Below are positions 48,029 to 57,067 of a stretch of DNA of 64,000 bases, piece by piece. Where the stretch lies: positions 1 through 64,000 of the forward strand of contig JADJZJ010000003.1 in assembly GCA_016715765.1 (NCBI GenBank). The letters are read 5' to 3'. Source of the stretch: Opitutaceae bacterium. GTDB lineage: Bacteria; Verrucomicrobiota; Verrucomicrobiia; Opitutales; Opitutaceae. Both the position numbers and the translations under genes were made by a program. Position 1 is the stretch's first letter. Each line of letters opens with the position of its first letter. The notes under the pieces were generated by a model, which saw only the letters and a program-made list of their open reading frames with translations, made no database searches and was not told where the DNA came from.

Positions 48029-50324
48029 ACCCCGCCAGCCACCGTAGGCAGCCCGCTCGCGGGCGCTCATTGGATGACCGTATTCAGGAAAAGCCCGCGC
48101 CATCGGAGCGCGAGCAAGCTCGCGGCCTACCTGTCACCCGGCGCGATTTTCTACGCGTCTCCGCCCTCGCGGGCGGCGGCTTTGCACTTAGCCTGTCTTT
48201 CCCCGGCGACGCCCTGGGTCAGATCTCCCAGGCCCTCGATGACACGACCAAGGTCTTCACCCCCGGACCGTTCATCAAGATCACCCCGCAGAACATCATC
48301 ACCATTCTCGCGAAAAACCCCGAGACTGGCCAGGGCGTGAAGACCTCCCTGCCGATGATTGTCGCCGAGGAACTCGACGCCGACTTCTCGCAGGTGGTCG
48401 TTGAACAGGCCGCGCTGCGCGGCGATGTCGGCGCGCAGTTCGCCGGCGGCAGCCGTTCGACCCCCGACAACTACATGCTCCTGCGCCGCGCCGGCGCCAC
48501 CGCCCGCGCCATGCTGGTCGAGGCCGCCGCGCAGACCTGGAACGTGCGCGCCGAGGAACTGACCACGGATCGCGGTCGGGTCATCCACGCTGCCACCGGC
48601 CGCTCCCTCACCTACGGCCAGCTCGCCACCAAGGCCGCCACGCTGCCGATTCCCGACGATCGGGACGTGAAGTTGAAGAACGAATCGGAGTTCAAGGTCC
48701 TCGGTTCCCGGGTTGGCGGCGTGGACAATCCCGCCATCGTGACCGGCCAGGCCCTCTACGGCATCGACCAGAAATTGCCCGGCATGGTCTACGCCGCCTA
48801 CACCAAGTGCCCCGTCTATGGCGGCAAGGTCGTGAGCGCCAACCTCGCGCGCATCAAGGCGCTCCCCGGCGTGCTCGACGCGTTTGTCATTGAAGGGACC
48901 GACAACATCAACGGCCTGCTCCCCGGTGTCGCCATCATCGCGAATTCCACGTGGGCCGCCTTTTCCGCCAAGCGCCAGCTCCAGGTGGTCTGGGATGAAA
49001 GCGCCGGCGCTGATCACTCGATCGAGGCCTATGCCGCCAAGGCCGCCGCGCTGGCCGGGCCGGCGGAGCCACGGTGCGCAACGACGGCGACGTCGCCGGG
49101 GCCTTCGCGACCGCCGCCAAGGTGGTCGAGGCTGATTATTTCTATCCCTTCATCAACCACGCCACGCTTGAGCCGCAGGGCTGCACGGCCTGGGCGCGCG
49201 ACGGCGGGATTGAATTCTGGACCACGTCGCAGACCCCGGGCTCGGGCCGCGACCTCATCGCCCGGACTCTCAATCTCCCGCCGGATAAATTGAAATTGAA
49301 CCTGGTCCGCGCCGGCGGCGGCTTCGGCCGGCGCCTCGCCAACGACTACATGGTCGAGGCGGCCGCCATCGCGTTGCACACCGCCGCGCCCGTGAAGCTC
49401 ACGTGGACCCGCGAGGATGACATGCGGCACTGCTTCTACCGCCCCGCGGCCTTCCATCATCTCCGCGGCGCCGTGGATGCCGGCGGCAAGCTCAGCGCGT
49501 GGCACAACCACTTCATCAGCTTCGGTTACAAAAATTCGGAGCGGCCCGCCTCGTCGGCCGCCATGAGTCCCGATGAATTGCCGGCGCGGTTCCTGAGCAA
49601 CTACCGCCTCGACCAGTCGTTCATCAGCACGATCATTCCTACGGGACCCATGCGCGCCCCGGGCAGCAACGGCCTGGCGTTTGTCATGCAGAGCTTCATT
49701 GACGAACTGGCCCATGCCGCCGGCCGCGATCCGGTGGAGTTCCGGCTGGAGCTGCTGGGGGAGGACCGCGTTGTTGACCCTTCGGCGGGTCAGCGCGGCG
49801 TGCCCTACAACACGGGCCGCATGAAGGGCGTCGTCCGTCTCGCCGCCGAGAAATCCGGCTGGGGCCAGCCCCTGCCCCGCGGCGAAGGCCGCGGCATCGC
49901 ATTCCACTTCTCGCACCAGGGCTACGTCGCCATGGTGGCCCACGTGGCGGTCTCGCCCGACGGCACGCTCAAGGTGAAGCATGTCACCTCGGCCGCCGAT
50001 GTCGGACCGATCATGAACCTCAGCGGCGCCGAGAACCAGATCCAGGGTTCCATCATTGACGGCCTCAGCATGGCCTGGCTGCAGGAGATGACCTACGACC
50101 GCGGCCGGGCCGTGCAGGGCAACTTCGACACGTACCCGCTGCTCCGCTCGACCGAGACGCCGGGAATCTCGGTGCACTTCCTGCAAAGCCAGAACCCGCC
50201 CACCGGTCTCGGCGAACCCGGTTTCCCGGTCGTCCCGCCCGCGCTCTGCAACGCGATCTTCGCCGCCACCGGCAAACGCATCCGCACGTTGCCGCTGACG
50301 AAGAATGATTTGAGCTGGGGCTGA
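48025..50324 (+). CDS. Molybdopterin-binding large subunit of a molybdenum hydroxylase (one frameshift)
   Basis: Catalytic subunit binding the molybdopterin-cytosine-dinucleotide cofactor, probably periplasmic, since a twin-arginine signal (TRRDFLRVSALAGGGFALSL) lies at residues 38-57. Upstream of it, residues 8-36 come from a REP/BIME pair (48044-48130) that keeps the frame. The body has FIKITPQNIITILAKNPETG, GSRSTPDNYMLLRRAGATAR and VTGQALYGIDQKLPGMVYAA. At 49064-49066 GCGGAGCC should read GCGGGAGCC (AGATVRNDG); one G is missing, and the rest is in the next frame: EADYFYPFINHATLEPQGCT, RAGGGFGRRLANDYMVEAAA and MRAPGSNGLAFVMQSFIDEL. Joined length about 765 residues. Similar to IorB-type enzymes. 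Confidence 0.92.
48044..48130. repeat. REP/BIME pair inside a coding sequence
   Basis: GTAGGCAGCCCGCTCGCGGG at 48044 faces, at 48105-48130, an inverted palindrome ending GCCTAC. The unit is 87 bases, exactly 29 codons, and lies in the region encoding the N-terminus of the molybdenum hydroxylase large subunit, just before the twin-arginine motif. The reading frame is preserved through it. Confidence 0.85.
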
Positions 50325-50343
50325 CCTTGCCGGGCAGAACGCT

Positions 50344-50569
50344 CAACGTTTAACTCTTAACATTTAACGTTTAAGTAGCACCGAATTTGCTGGCGGCTAG
50401 TTACGACCAGTGGAGCGGGGGATTTTTCAGTAGGGCCGGACCTCGGGCCTGCCTACGCCTCCGCGATGCAAAGCAGCCGCCCTTCGAGCAACGGACCACG
50501 GTTCGGCCTACACTTCGATGTTCAGCAATTCCGTCCGGATCGAGCCATCGCGCGTTAAGCGTTAAATGC
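50344..50569. repeat. Intergenic composite: word arms around a REP pair
   Basis: Left arm 50344-50375 has seven-base words (GTTTAAC, TCTTAAC, ATTTAAC, GTTTAAG); right arm 50553-50569 has GTTAAGC and GTTAAAT, inverted. Between them sit two palindromes with GTAGG feet: 50430-50453 (GGCCGGACCTCGGGCC) and 50492-50511 (minus). No gene in the 50325-50603 gap. Confidence 0.65.
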
Positions 50570-50603
50570 TTCGCGTCGAACCGTCGGATTGGGCACGTTC
50601 CGG

Positions 50604-52804
50604 TTAACCCCGCCCACATCCTACAACAACTCCCCTGCTCGCCCCCGACGGCTTGGCCCCGATGAACTTCCCGTAGCGCTCGATCCAGTCGTCGAGCTTG
50701 TCGAGATAGTACCCGGCATCGTACGGCCATTGCACCGCATCGAACAACGTTACCGGCTGCGTTCGCTGCCAGTCGCTCGTCTGACCCTTGGCTTTGGGCC
50801 GGATGTAGTAGCTCACGCGGTCACCCATGCGGGGACGCGGGACCAACTGCAGCGCCGCCTCGGCGGAGGCCCGGCGGGGTTTGCCGCCCTCGGCGATGAA
50901 TTTTCGTAGCTGTCGGGATTCTGGCTCAGCGCCTCGGTCTTCGCGACCTCGGTCACCGGCAGTTCGCGGGCCTCGAGTCTGCGCTTCGTGGCTTCCAGCA
51001 GCACCAGCGGCGATTCCTCCGACGCGCCCAGCACGAAATGGATGAACTGGTCGCTGAGCGCCTTGAGGAAGGGCTCGATGCCCCGCGACCGGAGCGCGCT
51101 GCCGCGGATGGTGATCTTCCGCCCGTCGTAGAGCGCATAATTCTTGGCCTTGTAGCACCACATCGCGGTGTAGCGGCCGTCGTACTCCAGTTCGATGCCC
51201 GGGGGCAGAATGGGGGCGACGAGCGCGAGCAAGGCATCGGGCTGCTCGAAATACTGCTCCGCGGACAGATAGATGCCGTCGGTGTCGGCCTCCAAAATCG
51301 TGCAGCCGTGCCGCGCAAACTCGTCGATCAATTGCTGCAGCAATTCGCGGCCGCGGCGGGTGACCTCGGCGGCGAGTTCCCCGTCACCAAAACGAGCGCC
51401 CGAGAACCCGAGATAGCCGTAGAAGGAATTGATGAGGATCTTGAAGCTGGCCTGCCGCGCCTGCGCCTCGTTGCGCTCGTCCTCGGTCGGCGCGGACTTG
51501 GCCAGCTGTTTGAACTTCAGGCGGTAGTCGCGCAGGCTGGACAGCAGCGGGATGAAGACGCCCAGGGGATCGTTGCGGGGATTGCGGCCGATGTGCAGCA
51601 GCAGGCTGGGATAAAGCGAGGCCACGTCGAAATGCAGGACGTGGCGGAAGACGCCCTCGTGGAAACTCCGCGTGTAGCCGCCCTCGAAGGGCTGCACTTC
51701 CGGCGGGGCCGGACAGGCATGGCGCTCGTGGTAGTAGCGCTCAAGGAAGAGCAGGTCGATCTTGCCGGTCGTGCCGCGCAGGGTCGCCTCCTGCAGCAAA
51801 ATCGGAAACGTCCGGGTCTGCTCGAAATACGTCGGCAGCAGGCGGTCGGCGATGCCCCCGGTCTCGCGGAGGTCGTCGCCGAGATACGCGAGGAATTTTT
51901 CCCGCTCATGCTGATAGGCGTGGAAGATGCGGTTGCCGGCGAGGTAGGTGCGCGCGTCGCTGTCCTCCTCCGTGATGCCGAAATACACGGCCACATCCTT
52001 CAGGCCGAATGACGTCATCTCCCGGGTCGTGATGTCGTAGAGCTGCACGAGCAGGTAGGTGTCCACGACCGCCCGGCCCGGCAGGTCGCAGCGCGGAAAA
52101 TCGATCCAGCGCTCGGCCACCTTCAGCCGGCTGTTGCGGAAGGTCGCCTTCTGGCCGAAGCGGCCCCACGCGCACGGGACCTTGTGGCGGCGGCAGCGCT
52201 GGCGGAGATAATCGAGGTCGAACTTGAAGATGTTGTGCCCCTCGATGACGTCGGGGTCCTCCTCCTGCAGCGCGGTGTTCAGCCCGACCAGCAGCTCCTT
52301 CTCCGCCGCATCGGTCAGATCGCGCAGGACGAGCAGGCGCTCGCGGCCGTTGCAGCGCAGGCCGATGGCCAGGACGCGGTCGTCGGGCTTGGTGGCGTCG
52401 CTGAAATCCCCGTCGCCGGATCCGGTCTCGATGTCGAGCTGGCAGCGGCGCAGCTGGCCAAAAGTGAGATCGGCGTACAGCCGCGCCCGGTTTTGCAGCA
52501 AATACTGGCTTTCGAACGGGCGGACGGTGTCCAGTTCCTCGGGCGACACGAGCTGCTGGAGTCCCTCGTAGGCCGCCAGGCTTTCCGCCAGGGCGAGGCC
52601 CGTGAAGGCGCCGTCGCCCCGCAGGCGTTCGACCGTCACCCCCGCCACGGAGGGCGTGCCGGCGGCCGGGCTCAGCCAGGCGAAGGGATGGAAATCCGCC
52701 GTGCTTTCCTCGCGGCCGCCATCGGCGGCGACGCGGGAGACATGGGCCTGCCCCCCGTCATCGATCCAAACCCCGCAGAGCGATCCGGTGCCGGCGGATT
52801 TCAT
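50604..52804 (-). CDS. DNA polymerase, family B (one frameshift)
   Basis: A PolB-type polymerase with proofreading. From the ATG at 52802-52804 I see the exonuclease motifs (LDIETGSGDGDFSD; HNIFKFDLDYLRQRC), then motif A DVASLYPSLLL, motif B KILINSFYGYLGFSGARF and motif C EADTDGIYL. The frame breaks at 50901-50904: GAAAATTC should read GAAAAATTC (YEKFIAEG), so one A is missing. The next frame finishes with RPRMGDRVSYYIRPKAKGQT and WIERYGKFIG. Joined length about 733 residues, similar to PolII-like enzymes in other phyla. It could replicate or do translesion synthesis; the role is not clear. Upstream frame belongs to a repeat. Confidence 0.9.
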
Positions 52805-52821
52805 GCAGAGCCCCCGCTGCT

Positions 52822-52918
52822 TGTCATCCTGAGCGAAGCGCAGGATCCAGTGGGACCCTCGCACGCGGTTTCACCTGACGAATATCGCTCTGGATTCTTC
52901 ACTGCGTTCAGAATGACA
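52822..52918. repeat. Inverted pair TGTCATCCTGAGCGAAGCG
   Basis: Arm 52822-52850 (TGTCATCCTGAGCGAAGCGC) faces arm 52890-52918, its inverted counterpart, about 40 bases apart, just upstream of the polB start. A sibling pair lies at 63517-63614. Confidence 0.85.
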
Positions 52919-52980
52919 ACCGGAATGAAGTGAATCGTACGAATCGCGTCATCGGCAGGACAGTGCGCTGGTGCGCGTCC

Positions 52981-53009
52981 GATCCGCGCCCGCAAGCGGG
53001 CTGCCTACC
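52981..53009 (-). repeat. REP-like palindrome, GTAGGCAGCCCGC family
   Basis: On the complement this reads GTAGGCAGCCCGCTTGCGGG, matching the inner pair at 24949 and the in-gene pair at 48044. Single copy, between the polB-upstream repeat and a small membrane protein gene. Confidence 0.75.
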
Positions 53010-53029
53010 GCGGCACCCGCTGTCAGAGC

Positions 53030-53380
53030 TCAGAACGACGGCCGGAAATAGACCATCGTCACGGCGACCGCGATGCAGGCGAGGGCGATGTAGCTCAACA
53101 GGCCGCGCAGGTGCGCCTTGCGGTACACGATGCCGGCCAGCGAGGCGAGGCCCAGCCAGCACACCAGTTTCACGATCACCCAGCCCGTCATGAACGGGAT
53201 CTTGTTGATCGTCAGCATGCCGAAGCCGCTGATGAACATGAGCAGGGCGGCGATGCCGGTGATGATCATGGTCTGCCGGCGGTTTTCGGGCGCGGGATTC
53301 GCGAACGCCATGTAGGTGTGCGCGGTCAGCACGATCAGCGAGAGGATGTGCAGGAGTTGGTAGTAGGGCAGTCGTTCCAT
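53030..53380 (-). CDS. Small four-TM membrane protein
   Basis: 116 residues from the ATG at 53378-53380. Four hydrophobic segments: LLHILSLIVLTAHTYMAF, TMIITGIAALLMFISGFGML, GWVIVKLVCWLGLASLAGI and LLSYIALACIAVAVTMVYF. The pattern is like SirB/small integral proteins but I do not claim a family. No partner gene is adjacent. The frame continues upstream for 13 codons, which I leave out in favour of the ATG next to a weak GGA. Confidence 0.7.
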   Translation of the reverse strand: MERLPYYQLLHILSLIVLTAHTYMAFANPAPENRRQTMIITGIAALLMFISGFGMLTINKIPFMTGWVIVKLVCWLGLASLAGIVYRKAHLRGLLSYIALACIAVAVTMVYFRPSF

Positions 53381-53843
53381 GATGGGTGCGGGTTGGGGAG
53401 AAAAAATGTGACACCCCACATGTGCCGTATGCCCAAAGGCTCAAGACCTTTTTGCGTTTAGGTGGGCGCCTCCTCCGTAGCGTCTGCTTTCCGATTTACG
53501 GCCTAGCATCTTCCGCGGCGGGTTCAGCTCCCGTAATATTTCAAAGGCAAAGAGCGGTTATTGAAAGCACCTCGAACACTGCAGGGTGTCGGATTCACGG
53601 TAGGTCGCCCCCTGCCCGCGTCAAACGCGAATAGCGGTTATTCGCGAATGATCCGCCCTAAGCGGATTCATGCAGTTGAGCCACAGATGGGCACAGATGA
53701 ACCCAGATATTAAGGCAGGTTTCGTCAGATACGGTAGCTGAAATTTACTCACTCGATGGTGTCCCGGAGCGAGAAAACCAAGCCTTGGTAACACACCCTA
53801 ATCCGTGCCCATCTGTGTCATCTGTGGCTTCAAAATGAATTGG
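53381..53843. repeat. Intergenic with inverted word element at 53678-53831
   Basis: Left arm 53678-53710 is three ten-base words (CCACAGATGG, GCACAGATGA, ACCCAGATAT); right arm 53798-53831 is the inverted set (ATCTGTG type). They enclose about 87 bases with no ORF. The remainder of the gap (53381-53677) has only degenerate GCGGTTATT repeats. No gene is supported. Confidence 0.7.
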
Positions 53844-54305
53844 CTAAGACCCGATGATCGACGAATCGAGATGCTGGATGATGAGTTCCTGCAGGGTCGC
53901 CAGGAACAGGTAGCACATGAAGGAGCGGCGCGTCGGGTCGGACAGTTTCGCGAGGTCCACCTCGCCGCTTTCGAGGGTTTCCTCGTCCATCTGCTGCAAA
54001 TGCCGGGCGCGCAGCACCAGGCGCACGGCCGCACAGGCCCGCACGACGTGCTCGGCGTTGTCCTCGTCGATGCTGATCACGCCCTCGGAAAAGAACTCCT
54101 CGTTGAACAGCGCCAGCAGGATGCGCACGTCCTCGTTCTGCCCGGCCAGCAGCTCATCCACCCACGTGCCGTGGAAGTCCGCCTCGAGATCGTTGATGGC
54201 GAGCGGCGCGGCGAGGTTTTGCCTCAGGTCCGCGTCCAACTCCTTGATGACATCAAGCAGCGGCGCGACCACGGGCAGGCTGAGCTTGACCTCAATGCGC
54301 TTCAT
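53844..54305 (-). CDS. ClpS-linked protein, DUF2017-like
   Basis: 153 residues, helical: MKRIEVKLSLPVVAPLLDVI, FHGTWVDELLAGQNEDVRIL, HVVRACAAVRLVLRARHLQQ, RRSFMCYLFLATLQELIIQH. The last part (RLVLRARHL...LATLQELIIQHL) recalls DUF2017, a family encoded next to clpS in Actinobacteria. Here too it directly follows clpS, overlapping its end by 14 bases, so translation is coupled. The DUF2017 link is from pattern and context, not a search. Confidence 0.72.
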   Translation of the reverse strand: MKRIEVKLSLPVVAPLLDVIKELDADLRQNLAAPLAINDLEADFHGTWVDELLAGQNEDVRILLALFNEEFFSEGVISIDEDNAEHVVRACAAVRLVLRARHLQQMDEETLESGEVDLAKLSDPTRRSFMCYLFLATLQELIIQHLDSSIIGS

Positions 54306-54597
54306 CGGACTCCAGAATGGCGGTCAGATGCCACTGCTGCAACGTAAAGGCATACGCCTCCGCCTTTTCCCGCAGTCCGCTCCAGACCACGGAACGTCCC
54401 TGCTCGTGCACCTCGAGCATGTGCCGGCGGGCCGTGGTCTCGTCGTAGCCGAACACCTTTTTGAACACCATGACCACGTAGGACATGAGGTTCACCGGAT
54501 CGTTCAGGACCACCACGCGCCAAACCCCCTGCAGCGCGAGCTCGGTTTCGTTGCGCTGGGCGGGTGCGGTATGGGTCTGGGTGTGGCTGTCACTCAT
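54292..54597 (-). CDS. clpS: ATP-dependent Clp protease adaptor ClpS
   Basis: N-end-rule adaptor that delivers substrates to ClpAP. 101 residues from the ATG at 54595-54597: WRVVVLNDPVNLMSYVVMVF holds the NDxxxxxxYV surface that binds the N-degron, then KKVFGYDETTARRHMLEVHE (helix) and GRSVVWSGLREKAEAYAFTL. The start overlaps the proS stop (ATGA). A longer frame upstream is proS sequence in another frame. No clpA or clpP is in the window. Confidence 0.94.
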   Translation of the reverse strand: MSDSHTQTHTAPAQRNETELALQGVWRVVVLNDPVNLMSYVVMVFKKVFGYDETTARRHMLEVHEQGRSVVWSGLREKAEAYAFTLQQWHLTAILESDEAH

Positions 54598-56358
54598 GCC
54601 TTGGCGGCCGCCTCTTGGACGGCGGCGGCGATCCGAGCCTCGGCCTCGGCGAGCGGGACCTTGGCGACATCCTTCTGCGCCCGCCACTTGAGCTCGATGA
54701 TGCCTTCCTTGAGGCCCTTGCCGCCGATGGTGAGACGCAGGGGAATGCCGATGAGATCGGCGTCCTTGAACTTTACGCCGGGCCGCTCGGCCCGGTCGTC
54801 AACGAGCACCTCGGCCCCGGCCTGCTCGGCGGCGGCGGCCAGCTTCTTCGCAAGGTCCATCGCCTCGGGCAACTGCGGGTCGAGCACGCAGATCAGCACC
54901 TGGAAGGGCGCGGCATGCCACGGCCACACGATGCCGTCGGCGTCATGGCTCTGCTCGATGACGGCCTGCAGGGTGCGGCTGATGCCGATGCCGTAGCAGC
55001 CCATGACCATGGGATGCGACTGCTTCTGGTCGTCGGTGTAGACCGCGTTGAACTTCTCGGAGTACTTGGTGCCGAGCTTGAAGATGTGGCCGACCTCGAT
55101 GCCGCGGCGGGATTGCAGCGGCTGGCCCGACTTCGGGCAGGGTTCGCCCGGACGCACGCGGCGGAAGTCGCCGAAGCGCGTGATCGCGAGGTCGCGGGTG
55201 ACGTTGACGTTGCGCACGTGGAAGCCGTCCTCGTTCGCCCCGGTCACGCCGTTGCCGATCAACCGGATCGCCTGGTCGGCAAAGATGCCGGCCAGCGCGT
55301 CGGGCTGCTTGAGGGTGCCCTTGACTGCACCCAGGCTGCCGGGCTTCGCGCCCATGACGGGCTCGATTTCCTCGGGAGTGGCCGGGCGGGTGAGACCGAA
55401 GCCCAGTGAACCGAGCTTGGCCTCCTCGAGTTCGTCACTGCCGCGGAGGATCACGAGGAAGGGCTTGCCGTCGCCGATGAAGACGAGGGTCTTGTACTGC
55501 CGGTCAGCCGGCACCGAGTACGGCGCGGCCTCGAGCGCGGCGATGGTCACCACGCCGGGGGTGGCGAATTTCTCGACGGCCCCCGCGGGCGCGGCGTCGG
55601 CCAGGTCCTTCGGCACGAGCGCGCTGGTCGCCTTCTCGCGGTTGGCCGCGTAGCCGCTGGCCTCGCAGTAGATCACGTCGTCGTCCCCGATTTCCGCCGG
55701 GACCATGAACTCATGGGAATAACTGCCGCCCATGACGCCGGTGTCGGCCTCGACGGCGATGGCCGTGACGCCCACGCGCTGGAAGAACTTCTCGTAGGCC
55801 GTCTTCATCGCGAAGTAGCTCTTCACGGAGGCCTCGTCGTTGGCGTCGAAGGAATAGGCGTCCATCATCACGAACTCGCGGGCGCGCATCAGGCCGAACC
55901 GCGGACGGATCTCGTTCCGGAACTTGGTCGCGATCTGGTAAAAATTCTTCGGCAGGTCCCGGTAGCTGGTGATCTCGGCCTTGACCAGGGGGTGATAACC
56001 TCCTCATGCGTCGGGCCGAGCACGAATTCCGGGTCCCGGCCCGCGCGCTTGCCGTCGCCGGCGCTGTCGGCGCGGAACATGATTTCACGCGCCGCCGCCC
56101 AGCGCGGCCCTGCTCCCAGAGCTCGGCCGGATGCACGTGCGGCATCCAGAGCTCGATGCCCCCCGCCCGGTCCAGTTCCTCGCGGCAGATCTGCGTCAGT
56201 TTCTGCATCACGCGCAGGCCCAACGGCAGGTAGGTGTAGAGGCCGCCGCCCAGCTTGCGGACCAGGCCGGCGCGCACGAGCAGCTTGTGGGAGGCGATTT
56301 CGGCGTCGGCCGGGCTCTCTTTCAGGGTGGGAATAAAATACTGGGACCAGAGTTTCAT
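54594..56358 (-). CDS. proS: Prolyl-tRNA synthetase (two frameshifts)
   Basis: Charges tRNA-Pro (class II). From the ATG at 56356-56358: MKLWSQYFIPTLKESPADAE, SHKLLVRAGLVRKLGGGLYT, YLPLGLRVMQKLTQICREEL and IELWMPHVHPAELWEQG, all family-like. The frame shifts at about 56098-56107 (net -1 or +2; expected GRWAAAREIMFRAD) and again at 55987-55992 (one C missing; ITPLVKAEITSYRDLP). Between these lies DPEFVLGPTHEEVITP. The last frame begins GLMRAREFVMMDAYSF and includes the editing domain, GIGISRTLQAVIEQSHDADG (motif 3 region) and LLVD-like VLVDDRAERPGVKF. Joined length about 588 residues, normal for bacterial ProRS. Enzyme essential, so I infer sequence errors. Confidence 0.93.
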
Positions 56359-56430
56359 GAAGCCCGCCAAGGAAACAGCGGGTGCACCCCGGCGCAAATT
56401 TATTTGCGCGCCGCGCCCCGGGGGCCGTTG

Positions 56431-57054
56431 ATGGCCGGCATGCCCGCCCCGCGCAGCCAACCCAAGCCCTGGCCGATGAAGTGGATCGTCCTGGTCATCG
56501 TCGTCTGTCTCGGGGCCTATACCTACCTGACGCTGCACTACCGGAAGCAGAATCCGTCCTTCCAGCCGTACGAGGACATGAAGTCCCGGGCCAACACGCT
56601 GCGCCTCCTCTCCGCCGGCTTCCAGCGCGTCACGGTCAGCGCCCAGCGTCCCGCCGATCCGATGCCGGTCCCGGGCGGCGCCGGCATCAGCCCGGCCCCC
56701 GGCGGCCTGCCGGAGACCCTGCGCGTCACCCTGGTCGAACCGCCGCAGCTGCCCGGCGACTACTCCCGGGTGACCGCCGCCGCGTCCGCCAACACCCTCC
56801 TGGCCTACCCGATCCAATTCACCTGCGCCGTGGGCGACCACCACCAGCAGCTGGCCGGGGCGCAGCTCTACCTGCGCGAGGACCAGGTTTACGTCGTGCC
56901 CGAGTTCGAGAAGCTCGACGGCGAGCTGCTGGCCCGCAGCCGCGAGAGCGTCGTGCTGATCACCGTCCCGGCCGGCGTCCTGAAGCCCGGATCGTACCAG
57001 GTCTCGCTCGTCGGCGCGCGCGCCTCGCGGACCTGGGCGCTGCAAGTGCATTGA
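56431..57054 (+). CDS. Membrane-anchored hypothetical protein
   Basis: 207 residues from the ATG at 56431 (a second Met at 56440 is possible). One N-terminal TM segment (WIVLVIVVCLGAYTYLTLHY) then a soluble part with beta-rich pattern (LPETLRVTLVEPPQLPGDYS, QLYLREDQVYVVPEFEKLDG, SVVLITVPAGVLKPGSYQVS). It may face the periplasm. I recognise no domain. It diverges from proS and is followed 13 bases later by argA. Confidence 0.7.
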   Translation: MAGMPAPRSQPKPWPMKWIVLVIVVCLGAYTYLTLHYRKQNPSFQPYEDMKSRANTLRLLSAGFQRVTVSAQRPADPMPVPGGAGISPAPGGLPETLRVTLVEPPQLPGDYSRVTAAASANTLLAYPIQFTCAVGDHHQQLAGAQLYLREDQVYVVPEFEKLDGELLARSRESVVLITVPAGVLKPGSYQVSLVGARASRTWALQVH

Positions 57055-57067
57055 CGCGCCGCCCGGC

